Source: Helianthus annuus (Eukaryota > Streptophyta > Magnoliopsida > Asterales > Asteraceae). Taken from it: a stretch of 64,000 bases of DNA. This document shows, piece by piece, positions 54,705 to 64,000 of the stretch (its first letter is position 1; every line of letters begins with the position of its first letter). Below the pieces are notes generated by a model. That model had not been told where the DNA came from. It searched no databases and worked only from the letters and a program-made list of their open reading frames with translations. The position numbers and the translations under genes were made by a program. The stretch covers positions 19,354,205 to 19,418,204 of the forward strand of contig NC_035436.2 of the NCBI RefSeq assembly GCF_002127325.2, given 5' to 3'.

Positions 54705-55258
54705 ATGGCCAGCTTTCAATCATGGAATAATGCTTTTAACATTGGTTCTATGTCCAAACCTCCGACTCTGGTCAGAGAGGAATACCCCAATGGAAAATCA
54801 GAATGGTCAATTTCCTTAATGGTTATGACCGAGCTCTATTTCAATCCATTGAAAGGGGTCTACATATACCAATGACTGAAATACCAGCTATTCCAGCAAC
54901 TGACCAATCACCTGCAATCGCTGCCTCCTGGGCTCCCAAAAGTGAAATAAATTGGAGCACGAAAGACAAGGAATAGGTGGCTGGGGATGAAAGGGTATAG
55001 TCACTTTTAATAATGGCCATACCAAATGACATATTTTCACAAGTTGATGCATGTGCATCAGCTAAGGAAATATGGGATCAGTTGGAAAATCTTTGTGAAG
55101 GAGGAGAAAGGATGAGAAAAAACAACAGAACAAACAATGTTTCCTCATATGAGAGGTTCAAAAGTCTACCCAATGAAAGATTAAATGATACATATCAAAG
55201 ATTTACAAAACTTTTGAACGAGCTAAAGAAATTTGGTACAACAAAATCAAACTTTGTT
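54705..55258 (+). pseudogene. SIRE-like copia gag, 5' part
   Basis: ATG at 54705 follows the primer site. The product starts MASFQSWNNAFNIGSMSKPP and enters the DUF4219/UBN2 gag fold (TLVREEYP). One base is missing near 54783-54788, after which the gag continues in another frame (ALFQSIE, EIPAIPATDQSPAIAASWAP). Two TAG codons follow (about 54974 and 54998). From 55013 the frame reads MAIPNDIFSQVDACASAKEIWDQLENLCEGGERMRKNN up to KSNF, where the LTR-like block begins. Confidence 0.82.
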
Positions 55259-57510
55259 TGACTTTCTGCTTTGACCAGTCAATGGTCAACACGAAGTTCG
55301 GTTGAACTTCATAACGTGAGCGTAATCACGATGGTTATAGTCCCTAGTGACTATACCTACTGATTACCACGTTATCTAGGCTCAATGACGAGTCGTAGTT
55401 TCGACCAAAATGCGTTTTCTCGCGTATTTTGTAACCAAACTACTCTAGGGTATCAAACCGTTTGTTTTGATACCAAACCTGTTTTCTAACTTAACTAAAC
55501 ATGTTCTAGCATGTTTAGCTCGTCACTTTTAGATTTGTGCTTGTTTAGGGTCGTAAAGGTAAGCGATCTAATCAATCGCTTATACTTTCGAACCCGACCC
55601 ATTTGGTCGATCATTAGGGTCCGACCAAACACATTAGGTGACCATAATTGTATAGGGAATAACCTTCTGAGGTTATACCTTATGGTCACGTCGTTTAAGT
55701 AGTTGTATGATAGGTAGTTTATATGCCTTAGGAAAATTACCAAAATACCCTTTTTACGCCAAAATTCATTTTAAGCATATGTAACAGAAATTTTGACATC
55801 TAAACTGATTAGGTAACTATATTAGACATGTTAAGGCATATTCTACTTGTCATAGGACTAGTTAAGCGGTCCGAACGCGTTTTACGCGAACGGCGCGTTA
55901 AAGTAGCATAAGCTACCTAAACGGGTTGTAATGGGTCGTAAGCACTTAGGTTAGGTTTCATTTTAGTATGTAGGCTTTGTTAAACCATATCATATGAGTT
56001 CCAATACTCATTTGGTTTACGAAACCTCATACTATCCGATCTCCCGATTTAGGTCCGGTTATTTATGTAGTTATCTATATAGGGTGCCTTTTGATTCCGT
56101 GATCCCTCTAGCTTTGCTTGGTTGTTGTTCAAGACATCTAAGCACCCTCAAGTGAGTACATATTCACCTCTTTTACTGTTTTTCAAACATTTTGGGGTGA
56201 AACACATGTGCCTACTTGTTACTTTCATGCTTTCATGTTTTTATATCATATACTGGCTATGTTCACTAGTACATTATTAGTACATGATTTCATTATGTTT
56301 TTGCTATGTATGTCCATTGTGCGCATAATTAGTACATTTTCATTTCATCACATGCTTACAATTTGGGTATGACATTTGGTTTGTTTAAGTGGGACCATAT
56401 ACATTCATTAACTTTGATCACGCCGCTCGTTAGTAGGTAATGGTACCATAGGAATTGACAACTCCCGTTCCTGACATCCTAGGTATGTTTGGATGGAAGG
56501 AATGACCGAATTCGATTAAACATAGCACAGATAGACCTTTAAATTCGTTTAGGGGTTTATCGCCACAGTCGCAAGGCTTGAATGTATGCATTTTTACAAT
56601 ACCGCATAAATGTTTGTATTCAGTATAGCATGCATTTCCACAAAACATAACGTTGATTTAAACCACGTTTTACTTCAATACATTGTTTTGTGCATTTTTC
56701 ACCTATGGTTTAGTTGATACATATTTCACTTGCCATACATGACATTTTGTTTACACATTACATGATTGACATTTGACATAGACATTTTGATATTGATATA
56801 CACATTTCATGGACTACATTTTAACATAAACATTTTGACATGGTTTTCACAACGACATTTGACGTATGTAATGTGATACAAGCATGGTGGATACGCCGCT
56901 GGTACTTCCTATATATAAGTGCTTGTATTATATTACATGTCGTAGCGTTATTTAAATCATTCAATTTGGACTTATACATTTTACACAAATAACATATTTT
57001 TCACAAGACATTGTTTTACAAAACAGTGTGTTTTATACAAACTCATTTTTACTTGGTTATTCATTTAACCTCACATTAGTCATTTAAATATACATATCTA
57101 TCATCGCTTTTCAAATGAGTTATAAAACAAAACATTTTACAAGGATCATGACTGACTTTTGTTAAACAACTTTTTCTAAAACTCATAAGTCATGAATCCT
57201 AAATCAATAAAACCTATGTACTCGCCGGCATTTTTATGCTGACGTACCTATTTTCACATGTGTTTCAGGAGATGATGCATAGGATTGATCAAGATACACA
57301 TAGGCGGACTTGGGCCTTAGTGACAATAAAAGATGCAAGACTAGTTAATTTTGTTATACTTCTTTGTTTGTTAAGACATTGTAACTCTTTTAATCAATAA
57401 AACAACATTTCAATTTTTCCATGTGTTATGAAACAATGATTCTGTTACAACACTCCCCGACGATTCTGCCACGTTTTGTTGTTTTACGTGGTCGAGGTGT
57501 GACAGGGAGG
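55259..57510 (+). mobile_element. LTR-like block inserted in copia gag (solo LTR?)
   Basis: About 2.25 kb with no coding sequence. Its left edge is near TGTTTGACTTTCTGC and its right edge is GGTCGAGGTGTGACA. It has a TATA-like CCTATATATAAG at about 56908 and AATAAAAC near 57395 in the plus orientation, the order expected for an LTR. No matching second LTR or clean target duplication was found (AACTT against GGGAG), so a solo LTR with altered edges or a truncated element are both possible. Confidence 0.5.
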
Positions 57511-58680
57511 AGGCCAGAGATACCAGAGAAGTGACAGAGGGAGGATGGATGGAAGATCTAAGGAAGAAGGTAGATCTAAGGATAAGGGGAAGGCTGAAGT
57601 TGTGTGTTACAAGTGCAAGCAGAGAGGTCACTATGCATCAGAATGCAAAAGAAAGAAGCTCAAGGATGTTGCTTATTATGAGAAGAAGCTAGTAGAAGCA
57701 AAGAAGCAGCAACTCAGCTTAATTGCTGGAACAGATACATGGCTATCTAATGATTCTTCTGATGAAGAAAAAGAAGAAATGGCTAATTTCTGTCTGATTG
57801 CACTTTCTGATGACCTACCAGAAACTTTAGGACAAAAGGTAAATTTAGATAATCTTGATCTTGAACACAAGCTAAACAAGCTCATGTCAGATTTTCTAAG
57901 TCTGCAAGATAAACATCAATCAGATAGTAAAAAATCTGATGAGTTGCAAAGGACCATGAATAAAATCATAATTGAAAACCAATTACTCATAGAAGAAAGT
58001 TTAGATCACAGAGCTAAAATTGAGTTCTATGAAAATGATAGAAAAGATCTTTACAAGAAAATCAATGATAAAGAAATTAATGTAAGAGGTTTTCAACAAG
58101 CCAAAGAATTCATAAACTTCATTGAGTCCACACCAAAGAACAAAGGAGAGGGTTTAGGATATGTCAAAACAAGAGAAAGTAAACCCACTGTCTTTGTAAA
58201 AGCAACCCATTAGATTTCTGATAAATTTTCATCAGAATCTGATTCTGAATCTTGCAAGTCAACCTGTTCTGAATACTCTTTTGAAAAACCCAACTTCAAA
58301 CCAAAAAGAAGTGAATGCAAACAAGAATCTTTAAAGACTCCAGAAGCAGTTCACTCATCTTTTCAAAATTATCCACTCATTCCATCACAAGAAAGAATAT
58401 CAGAAAATTCTGATAAATCTTGTATGTGTGTTGACATACTGAAGCTTGTTCAACACCATCTCCAAAAGAAAAATGAAAAATCTGTTTATGGCTCAGCATA
58501 CAACATATATTCTGATGAAAGGTCATTAAGAGAAAATAATCTGATTAAAATCTCATCAGAAAGAGTACCCAAGCAAGCCTGGGTACCAAAAACCCTCTAA
58601 TTTTTCCATTTCAGGACCATCATGTGCAGCAGATCTGGTACTGCGACTCAGGAAGCTCCAAGCACATGACTGGGGACAGG
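57511..58680 (+). pseudogene. SIRE-like copia gag, zinc knuckle and start of protease region
   Basis: The continuous frame 57545-58213 has a CCHC knuckle (CYKCKQRGHYASEC), the linker KKLKDVAYYEKKL typical of this lineage, and a long charged helical stretch. It stops at TAG 58211-58213. The same frame then continues to about 58600 (DKFSSESDSESCKS ... KQAWVPKTL), and the protease start is recognisable as IWYCDSGSSKHMTGD in another frame near 58635-58675. A break in the frame and the second Athila-type element at 58688 end the copy before the integrase. Confidence 0.82.
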
Positions 58681-58687
58681 AGCTTAC

Positions 58688-60081
58688 TGATCGGAGTGTC
58701 GCGCTCCGGTCAAAGATAATATTTATATGCCCAAATTACCCTTAACAATGTGTTAGTGGTAGTAAGGGGTCGATCCACGAAGAGTATGTGGTTTGTGTAT
58801 GGATTTGACTGAATTATAAAAACTTGTCACAATTATGAAGCTTGCCAGATATTTTTGTATTTTTGTTTAGAAGAAAGATGTGAATTTGGACTACTGAAAT
58901 TGAATTACTTAATTAACAACTACTACTTAACGATTGCAAGAATTTCTGGATACGAGAACAATAATATTAAAAAGGGAATCACACCCGGTTTCGGTACTTA
59001 TTAACCTAGGATTTCTACAAGTTCTAGTTTCAACTCAAATGCATTTGATTAACGGATTTAGTATACCGTGACTTAGGTGCTACTAACTATCAACGCCCCG
59101 AAGAACGGACAAAAAGACACTTTGTAATCAACACAAGTAAATCCTAACAATGACAATGTACAATTACATATCACCGTTTCGCAAAGTCATAACTTTTAAC
59201 ATCGCTCGACAATTCACGAATTCGTAACAAATGTAATACTATTGTCAAGAGTTTCAAAAACCAAATACAAATTGTCACTAAGTTAAAACAAGAACAATTC
59301 GAAACCCTAGAATTAACAACTACCTACACCGGGGTGAAACCGAGATGATTAGCCGCTCATGGTTGATGCAACTTGATCACCGGATGTTTGGAATGCGGAT
59401 GGAGTCATCTTGAGGCTTGATTGGATGATTGGTGAATGATGAAGGTTGGTGATGGTGGAATGGTGAATGATTGGGTGAACTAGGGTTAGGAATCAAGATT
59501 GTGCTGAATGATGATGGATGATTCTTGATTCGGGTAGGAGATGTTGATAGATGGAATGGTAGGTGAATTGTTGGTGAGATTAGGCTCCAAGATGATGTTC
59601 CAACTTGAGAATAGTGTGTAACCCCCGAATTCAATGCAAGAGAGCCAATCCTATTCGAGTTTGATCCCCAAATCATCAAAATTCGCGTTCTGAAAAACCA
59701 CTACCCGTCGCCGACGGGCCTGACCCCGTCGCTGACGGGTTCCCTAAAACCATTCTTTGGCCAACGGCCTAATTGACTGGTTACGCGAACATGCTGCTGA
59801 CGGGCTAATCTGGAGGGCGTCGCCGACGGGGCCCAGGCCGTCGGCGACGGGTTCTCGTTAGCGATCTTTTGTTTTTCGCTTCCAATGCTCCCGTTTGATC
59901 CGTATTGCATCCCGGTGCTCCGGTTTTCGACCCGGTGACCCGTAAAGCTCCCGAAAAGCTCCTTAAACTCCATCAAACCTGCAAAACACATTCTTGATTA
60001 AAAGTAGGCTATTCGAAACTAAAACTTACGTAAAAACGTTAAGTTAAACAATAACAATCACCGGTTTACAACCACGTATCA
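58688..60081 (-). repeat. 3' LTR of the second Athila-type element
   Basis: Contains, at 59702-59852, four GC-rich quasi-palindromes of the CCGTCGCCGACGG type in an otherwise AT-rich LTR. Ends are TG and CA. Confidence 0.75.
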
Positions 60082-60117
60082 CATCCCCACACTTGTCTTT
60101 TGCTTGCCCTCAAGCAA
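60082..60117 (-). promoter_or_regulatory. Terminal polypurine tract with hairpin (Athila-type 2)
   Basis: Element sense: arms TTGCTTG/CAAGCAA with loop AGGG (60100-60117), then AAGA, then CAAGTGTGGGGATG next to the LTR. Confidence 0.7.
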
Positions 60118-61242
60118 GATCTGTTTTCACTTTCATGTGGGTCGAACAACGAATACAAATCCCACTCCCGAGACAAAGGTTAAGGTCTATTGTCATACAA
60201 AAGTTCAAATTCGTTACCATCTCCACATATTTACCGGTAGAGTGAATAATCACTTATGATGATGGTTATACAAGATTAACCCGCCCGTAAAACTAACAAC
60301 TCATGCATATCCCTCACAATGTGCTCTCCACTCGGCTTAAAATTTGCTAACGTGTATACTGTATTAGCATTTCAACAATTAATCGCTCAAAACCGATTAG
60401 AACACGTACCCGCATAGGCTTGCAACTCAATCATTCTCCACCACCGAACGCAAATACTAAGCACAAGTCAAAAGGTCTTTGAAGGGTTGTAACGGGGCTA
60501 GGCTAAGGGTAGGGAATAGGACCTTTTAAAGTGGCTATGGCGAAGAAAATTCGATATTTATTACAAACCACTAAATTAAACGAAACTAAATATAAACATC
60601 AACTATGGGCAATAATCTTTCACCCTTTTATTCGACAACTACTAACACTTCTTTTTACATTTTTCTCAAAGCTTTTCTTCTTTTTTTTTTATGAATCATA
60701 ACCACTATACAAACTTAAGCTCCTATAATCGAATTTTCATCACACGGGTTTAAAAAGAAAAGGTTTAAGTTTTATGGGCTGTAGGGTGATCAAACGAAAG
60801 GTTTAGGCTCAAAATGGGCAACTAAGGAGTTTGTTTAGGTAAGGATAGAAAAATGGTTTTAAGAGAAAAAGGTTTACCTAATGCCTTAATCATTCTCGTG
60901 CTTGTATTTGGTCTATAGTCTCAAACGCATCAAAAGTTGCAAGTTCTACAATACGCGACTAATGGTCCACTCAAACAAAGAAACATGTAAATGTAAATCT
61001 ATGATATATAAGTGGCTCAAACCTCACGTATAAGGGTATGATATGTGATATGCATAAATTGCTAGTTCCTTAGGCGAATTATTCCCAAATAACCACCCGC
61101 TAAATACCCGTTATGCTTGTTAATTTGAACTTGACCATGACAAAAGACCAAATGGGTTGTGACATCCCTCGTTGACTTGGTTACTTGTGCTTTTGAGATT
61201 GCTTTGAAAACAAGACATTTTTGAAAAATTTTTTGAAATTTT

Positions 61243-61284
61243 CCCCCATCCCCACACTTGAGGTAAACATTGTCCTCAATGTGT
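61243..61284 (-). promoter_or_regulatory. Internal hairpin-polypurine module (Athila-type 2, first)
   Basis: Element sense: arms about ACACATTG/CAATGTTT with loop AGGA (61265-61284), then ACCT, then CAAGTGTGGGGATGGGGGAA. Confidence 0.65.
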
Positions 61285-61324
61285 AGTGTTTAAATGAACG
61301 GGTCAAAATCGAAAACTTTTACTA

Positions 61325-61368
61325 CTCCCCCATCCCCACACTTGAAGTACATATTGTCCTCAATGTGT
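61325..61368 (-). promoter_or_regulatory. Internal hairpin-polypurine module (Athila-type 2, second)
   Basis: Element sense: arms ACACATTG/CAATATGT with one wobble position and loop AGGA (61349-61368), then ACTT, then CAAGTGTGGGGATGGGGG. It is 84 bp from the previous module and almost the same, so a local duplication. Confidence 0.65.
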
Positions 61369-61940
61369 AAGAACTAGAGTTTTAGAAATGCACAAGGGAT
61401 GTGACACGACTAACCTTCCCAACTTTTCACCCCGGAAATTAAAATACACATTACAATCCACTTATTCTAAACTACCAATCAAAGTAAAAAGAAACGCATG
61501 CACCTGATTTTTATCGCTTGATGCTCATATCCTTCGTCTCTTCATAAAAATGGTTGTCCCGCAAACATGTTGTACCTACAAATTCTAATCCTTGTGTAGA
61601 AGCATGCTTCTCACAACCATCAAAATTTGTTAGTACGTAGTTCTACCCTTTTTATGAACATATTACCAAGTCATGCATTATTTTACTTTGATTTTTATGT
61701 GGAAAATATTTTACAACAACAACAAGCCTAACTCACTTTCGTAGGAATCACGGTTGCATTTAGCGTATGCAACAAGCCCTTTTAAACCTCCCAATAGCTT
61801 GGGAGGACGAGTAGGTCTCGTGAGGGTTATATAGGGAACACACCCACAAAGTTCATTTATCTAGGCATAAATAAAATAAAAACGACAAAACATAAAGGAA
61901 CAAAATATACAACATCAACAACATAAAATACACCATACCT

Positions 61941-63844
61941 CTACCGCTGATATCGCTCGTTTGGATCCATTGGCGGGTTGGGTTGGTATGGATAACCAGT
62001 GAGGGCCTCGAACATCTCCCTATAGTTATCTAGGGGGCTTTGCTCCCCTTGAGGTGGCGGTTGGTACGGGATCGGAATGAAGCTAGACCCTACCGCTTCG
62101 GGCCAATGTGGAGTCGGGTCGGATGGGCCTTGCGGGTAGGGAAGATCGGGGTAATTTGCCACCCCGAGTGCTCGGCGTATGGGAGGCCGGCTTGGTAATC
62201 TCTTTGGTGCCGCTCCTGGTCATGCAGCACCTTGGCGTTATTAATCGCCATTTGTTGAGAGACGTACAGGGCACTCCAACGGCGTCGGTTCAATTCTTCT
62301 TCTTCCTGTCGACGCGCTGCCTCTGCTTCTTCCCATGCCCGTCTTCGGGCTGCCTCATCCTCCTGCATCTTTGCCAACTGTTCCATGTGTGATCTTTGCA
62401 TGGCTTGGAACAGTTCTTGCTCTTCCACAAACTTGTTCATTCTTTCTCTATGGGCTTCTTGAGCTGCCCAATATTCTTGCATTGCGGATCCATGGGACCC
62501 CTCCCAAGCTTCTCTTTTTTGGTTGTATTCTCGTCCTTCACCTATGCACGCCGAGACATTGTCATATATCTCCTGCTGCCCCCGATCGAAATTTTTGTAG
62601 GAGGGCACCCGTCTCCTGGTCACAAAACCTGCCACCTTTGCGTTAATTTCCCTATGTGGCCGCATATATCATTGCCTTGGTCTTTGTGCACCGGAGGGTT
62701 CAACTTCCTCCTCTTCTTCCCCCATTTCCTCATCTCCTTCCGCTACGGGTGGTGCTCCAGCAGTACGGATCTCATACTTGTTCCCCAAATCATCGGTTAC
62801 AACGTACTTGTTTCCCGAGAACTTGACTTCGATCTTCCAATTCTTCCGCATGTACCCCAAATTAAACTCCTCCACCGGCTTAGAAACCCATAGTGATTCC
62901 GGGGGTAAACAATTTTGTTGCACAATCATGGCGCTAATGAGGCGTGCATACGGAATAAAACGCCTCTGAGACGACTCCCTGGTAGCCCATGTGTTCATCA
63001 TCACTATATGTCTCCACGACAGTGTTGGGGTCCCATACAGTAAGGCGTGCACCACCCTACAGTCACTCACTCTCACTCCTCCACGATCACCAAACCTTGC
63101 CAAGATGTTCTCAACCGAGATCCCTTGAAGAATCTTTCCTTCAAGCGACATTTGCTTTCGTTTCATTTCTCCTCCTTGGTGGGTCGGTAAGATAATATCT
63201 AACAGTTGCTCGAAATCGTTGTTGTTCAAATGATTATCCAAAAACTGCTCGATGGATGGGTAATCATAAGCTTGTACTCCCAAAGAGTCGAAACGAGCAA
63301 TACGATTCATGGTCTCGAAAGACATCGTCATGTTCCCTCGAGTAGTCTTCCCCACCAACTTCCACTGTGAAGGAGATTCATTCTTGTTCACAAGCTTCAA
63401 GGTAGACAACCATTCACATACTTCCGACAAGTAAATCCTGGAAGTATTATCTTCGCACCAATCAAGAACGCTTTCCCATCCTAAACGCTCAAACATTTGC
63501 ACAATCCCGATGTTACGAAATTCTTCCACGTTCACCACCCTTTCACATATTACCCTTGTTGGCACTGAGGTATTCACACCGTTCACCATCTTCCACTTCC
63601 ACAACTTAGCCTCTAACTTCCTGTCTTGATAATGGGACAACGGTTTGTTCTTCTCGTCATCCCAAATTTTAGCACTTTGGCTATCCCTGAACTTCGCCCA
63701 CTCCCAATCCTGCCTGTACAACCTCGGATCATTCTCCTCCACGGAGCTTAGTTGCTCCCACTTCTTCGGTATTAAACCGGAAGAAGAACCAACCCCGGAT
63801 GACGAAGCTTGGCCTGTAGTCTTTTGTCTCTTTCCTCCCGCCAT
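61941..63844 (-). pseudogene. Athila ORF1-like protein, with one stop and one frameshift
   Basis: ATG at 63842-63844 (MAGGKRQKTTGQ). The frame covers a Ser/Gly-rich start, WEQLSSVEENDPRLYRQDWE, WDDEKNKPLSHYQ, FERLGWESVLDWCEDNTSRIY and NRIARFDSLGVQAYDYPS, a set I associate with the ATHILA ORF-1 family (from memory). It has an acidic linker near 62690-62750. TGA at 62669-62671 interrupts it, and the same frame goes on as a coiled coil rich in Glu/Ala/Arg (QEYWAAQEAHRERMNKFVEE). Near 62160 the frame shifts to a Pro-rich tail (YPDLPYPQGPSDP) ending at 61941. It lies just upstream of the 3' LTR region, the env-like position of Athila elements; function unknown. Confidence 0.72.
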
Positions 63845-64000
63845 AACTACAATCACAAACAAGCAAACATCAATATAAATTCAACCTTCATTAACTCCCA
63901 AACTTTGAACATGAGGTATAATGTTGACATTTAAATTAACAAGTGAATGTAAAATCGCCTCTTTAAACTTCCAAAGTCGCTCACTTTATCATAAACTTAT

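Larger units (their letters stand above)
41775..58687 (+). mobile_element. SIRE-like Ty1/copia element, broken by three later insertions
   Basis: LTR pieces 41775-42015 and 54095-54636 join into one LTR of about 783 bp starting TGTTAGGAAAC and ending GGGACCAACA. A tRNA-Met primer site follows at 54639. Gag (54705-55258, then 57511-58211) and the start of the protease region (to about 58680) follow. The element is interrupted by an Athila-type element in the LTR (42016-54089), an LTR-like block in gag (55259-57510) and a second Athila-type element (58688 onward). Pol and the 3' LTR lie beyond the window or are lost. Confidence 0.85.
60082..61940 (-). other. Non-coding 3' internal region of the second Athila-type element
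   Basis: No coding frame. It carries the terminal and two internal hairpin-polypurine modules and AT-rich filler. Layout matches the non-coding region 48287-50073 of the first Athila-type element. Confidence 0.6.
58688..64000 (-). mobile_element. Second Athila-type Ty3 element, continues past window end
   Basis: Minus-oriented. The left LTR (3' in element sense) is 58688-60081 (1394 bp), ends TGATACGTGG...CTCCGATCA in element sense, entering copia DNA after CTTAC (58683-58687, presumed target site). Internal sequence has three hairpin-polypurine modules and a long ORF at 61941-63844. Its LTR is unrelated in sequence to that of the element at 42016-54089. Gag-pol, if present, lies beyond 64000. 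Confidence 0.8.

Overview
This is a repeat-dense stretch of plant nuclear DNA. The family set (FAR1/MULE transposase, Ulp1-like protease with its own N-terminal domain, PIF/Harbinger, Tekay-type and Athila-type Ty3, Ale- and SIRE-like Ty1), the spliceosomal introns and the overall style of the repeats point to an Asteraceae genome, perhaps near sunflower; the family assignment is an inference from memory of such repeats and the genus is a guess. I see no intact ordinary host gene, no rRNA or tRNA gene and no CRISPR. Nearly everything is transposon-derived.

Layout. 1-8.3 kb: two convergent multi-exon genes, a FAR1/MULE-type transposase (+) and a Ulp1-like cysteine protease (-), both carrying in-frame stops and both embedded in dozens of copies of a short motif (A-rich)-CCAGCACA; this resembles a Mutator-like element of the kind that carries Ulp1 genes. 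9.0-20.5 kb: a PIF/Harbinger transposase gene split by a young, nearly complete Tekay-type Ty3 retrotransposon (9958-19988, two LTRs of 2318 bp, target duplication GACGG). 21.3-23.7 kb: a hAT-like element with a proline-rich cargo and a non-autonomous Mutator-like element with very long inverted repeats and a perfect 9-bp target duplication. 25.1-30.0 kb: a young Ty1/copia element (146-bp LTRs, TSD ATTAC) with one frameshift. 30-38 kb: AT-rich DNA holding an F-box-associated pseudogene, a hAT-type MITE, G-homopolymers, a TTA microsatellite and old LTR remnants. 38.1-64 kb: a nest of retrotransposons: Tekay remnant, invaded by a SIRE-like copia element, invaded by an Athila-type element (TSD ATTAT), invaded in its LTR by a non-autonomous LTR element (TSD CAATT), invaded by a 1.76-kb compact LTR element (TSD ATTAT). 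The copia element is also broken by a 2.2-kb LTR-like block and by a second Athila-type element that runs off the window.

The observation I would follow first cuts across the families: in the Tekay, both Athila-type and the compact element, the polypurine tract beside the 3' LTR is preceded at almost constant spacing by a perfect or near-perfect hairpin with 7-8-bp arms and a GGA/AGGA loop (element sense), and in three of the four the hairpin plus polypurine tract module is duplicated upstream. A second candidate is the dispersed CCAGCACA motif shared by introns, flanks and some exons of the transposase/protease pair. Third, almost all nonsense codons whose ancestor can be inferred in the silenced Ty3 copies are C-to-T changes on the coding strand.
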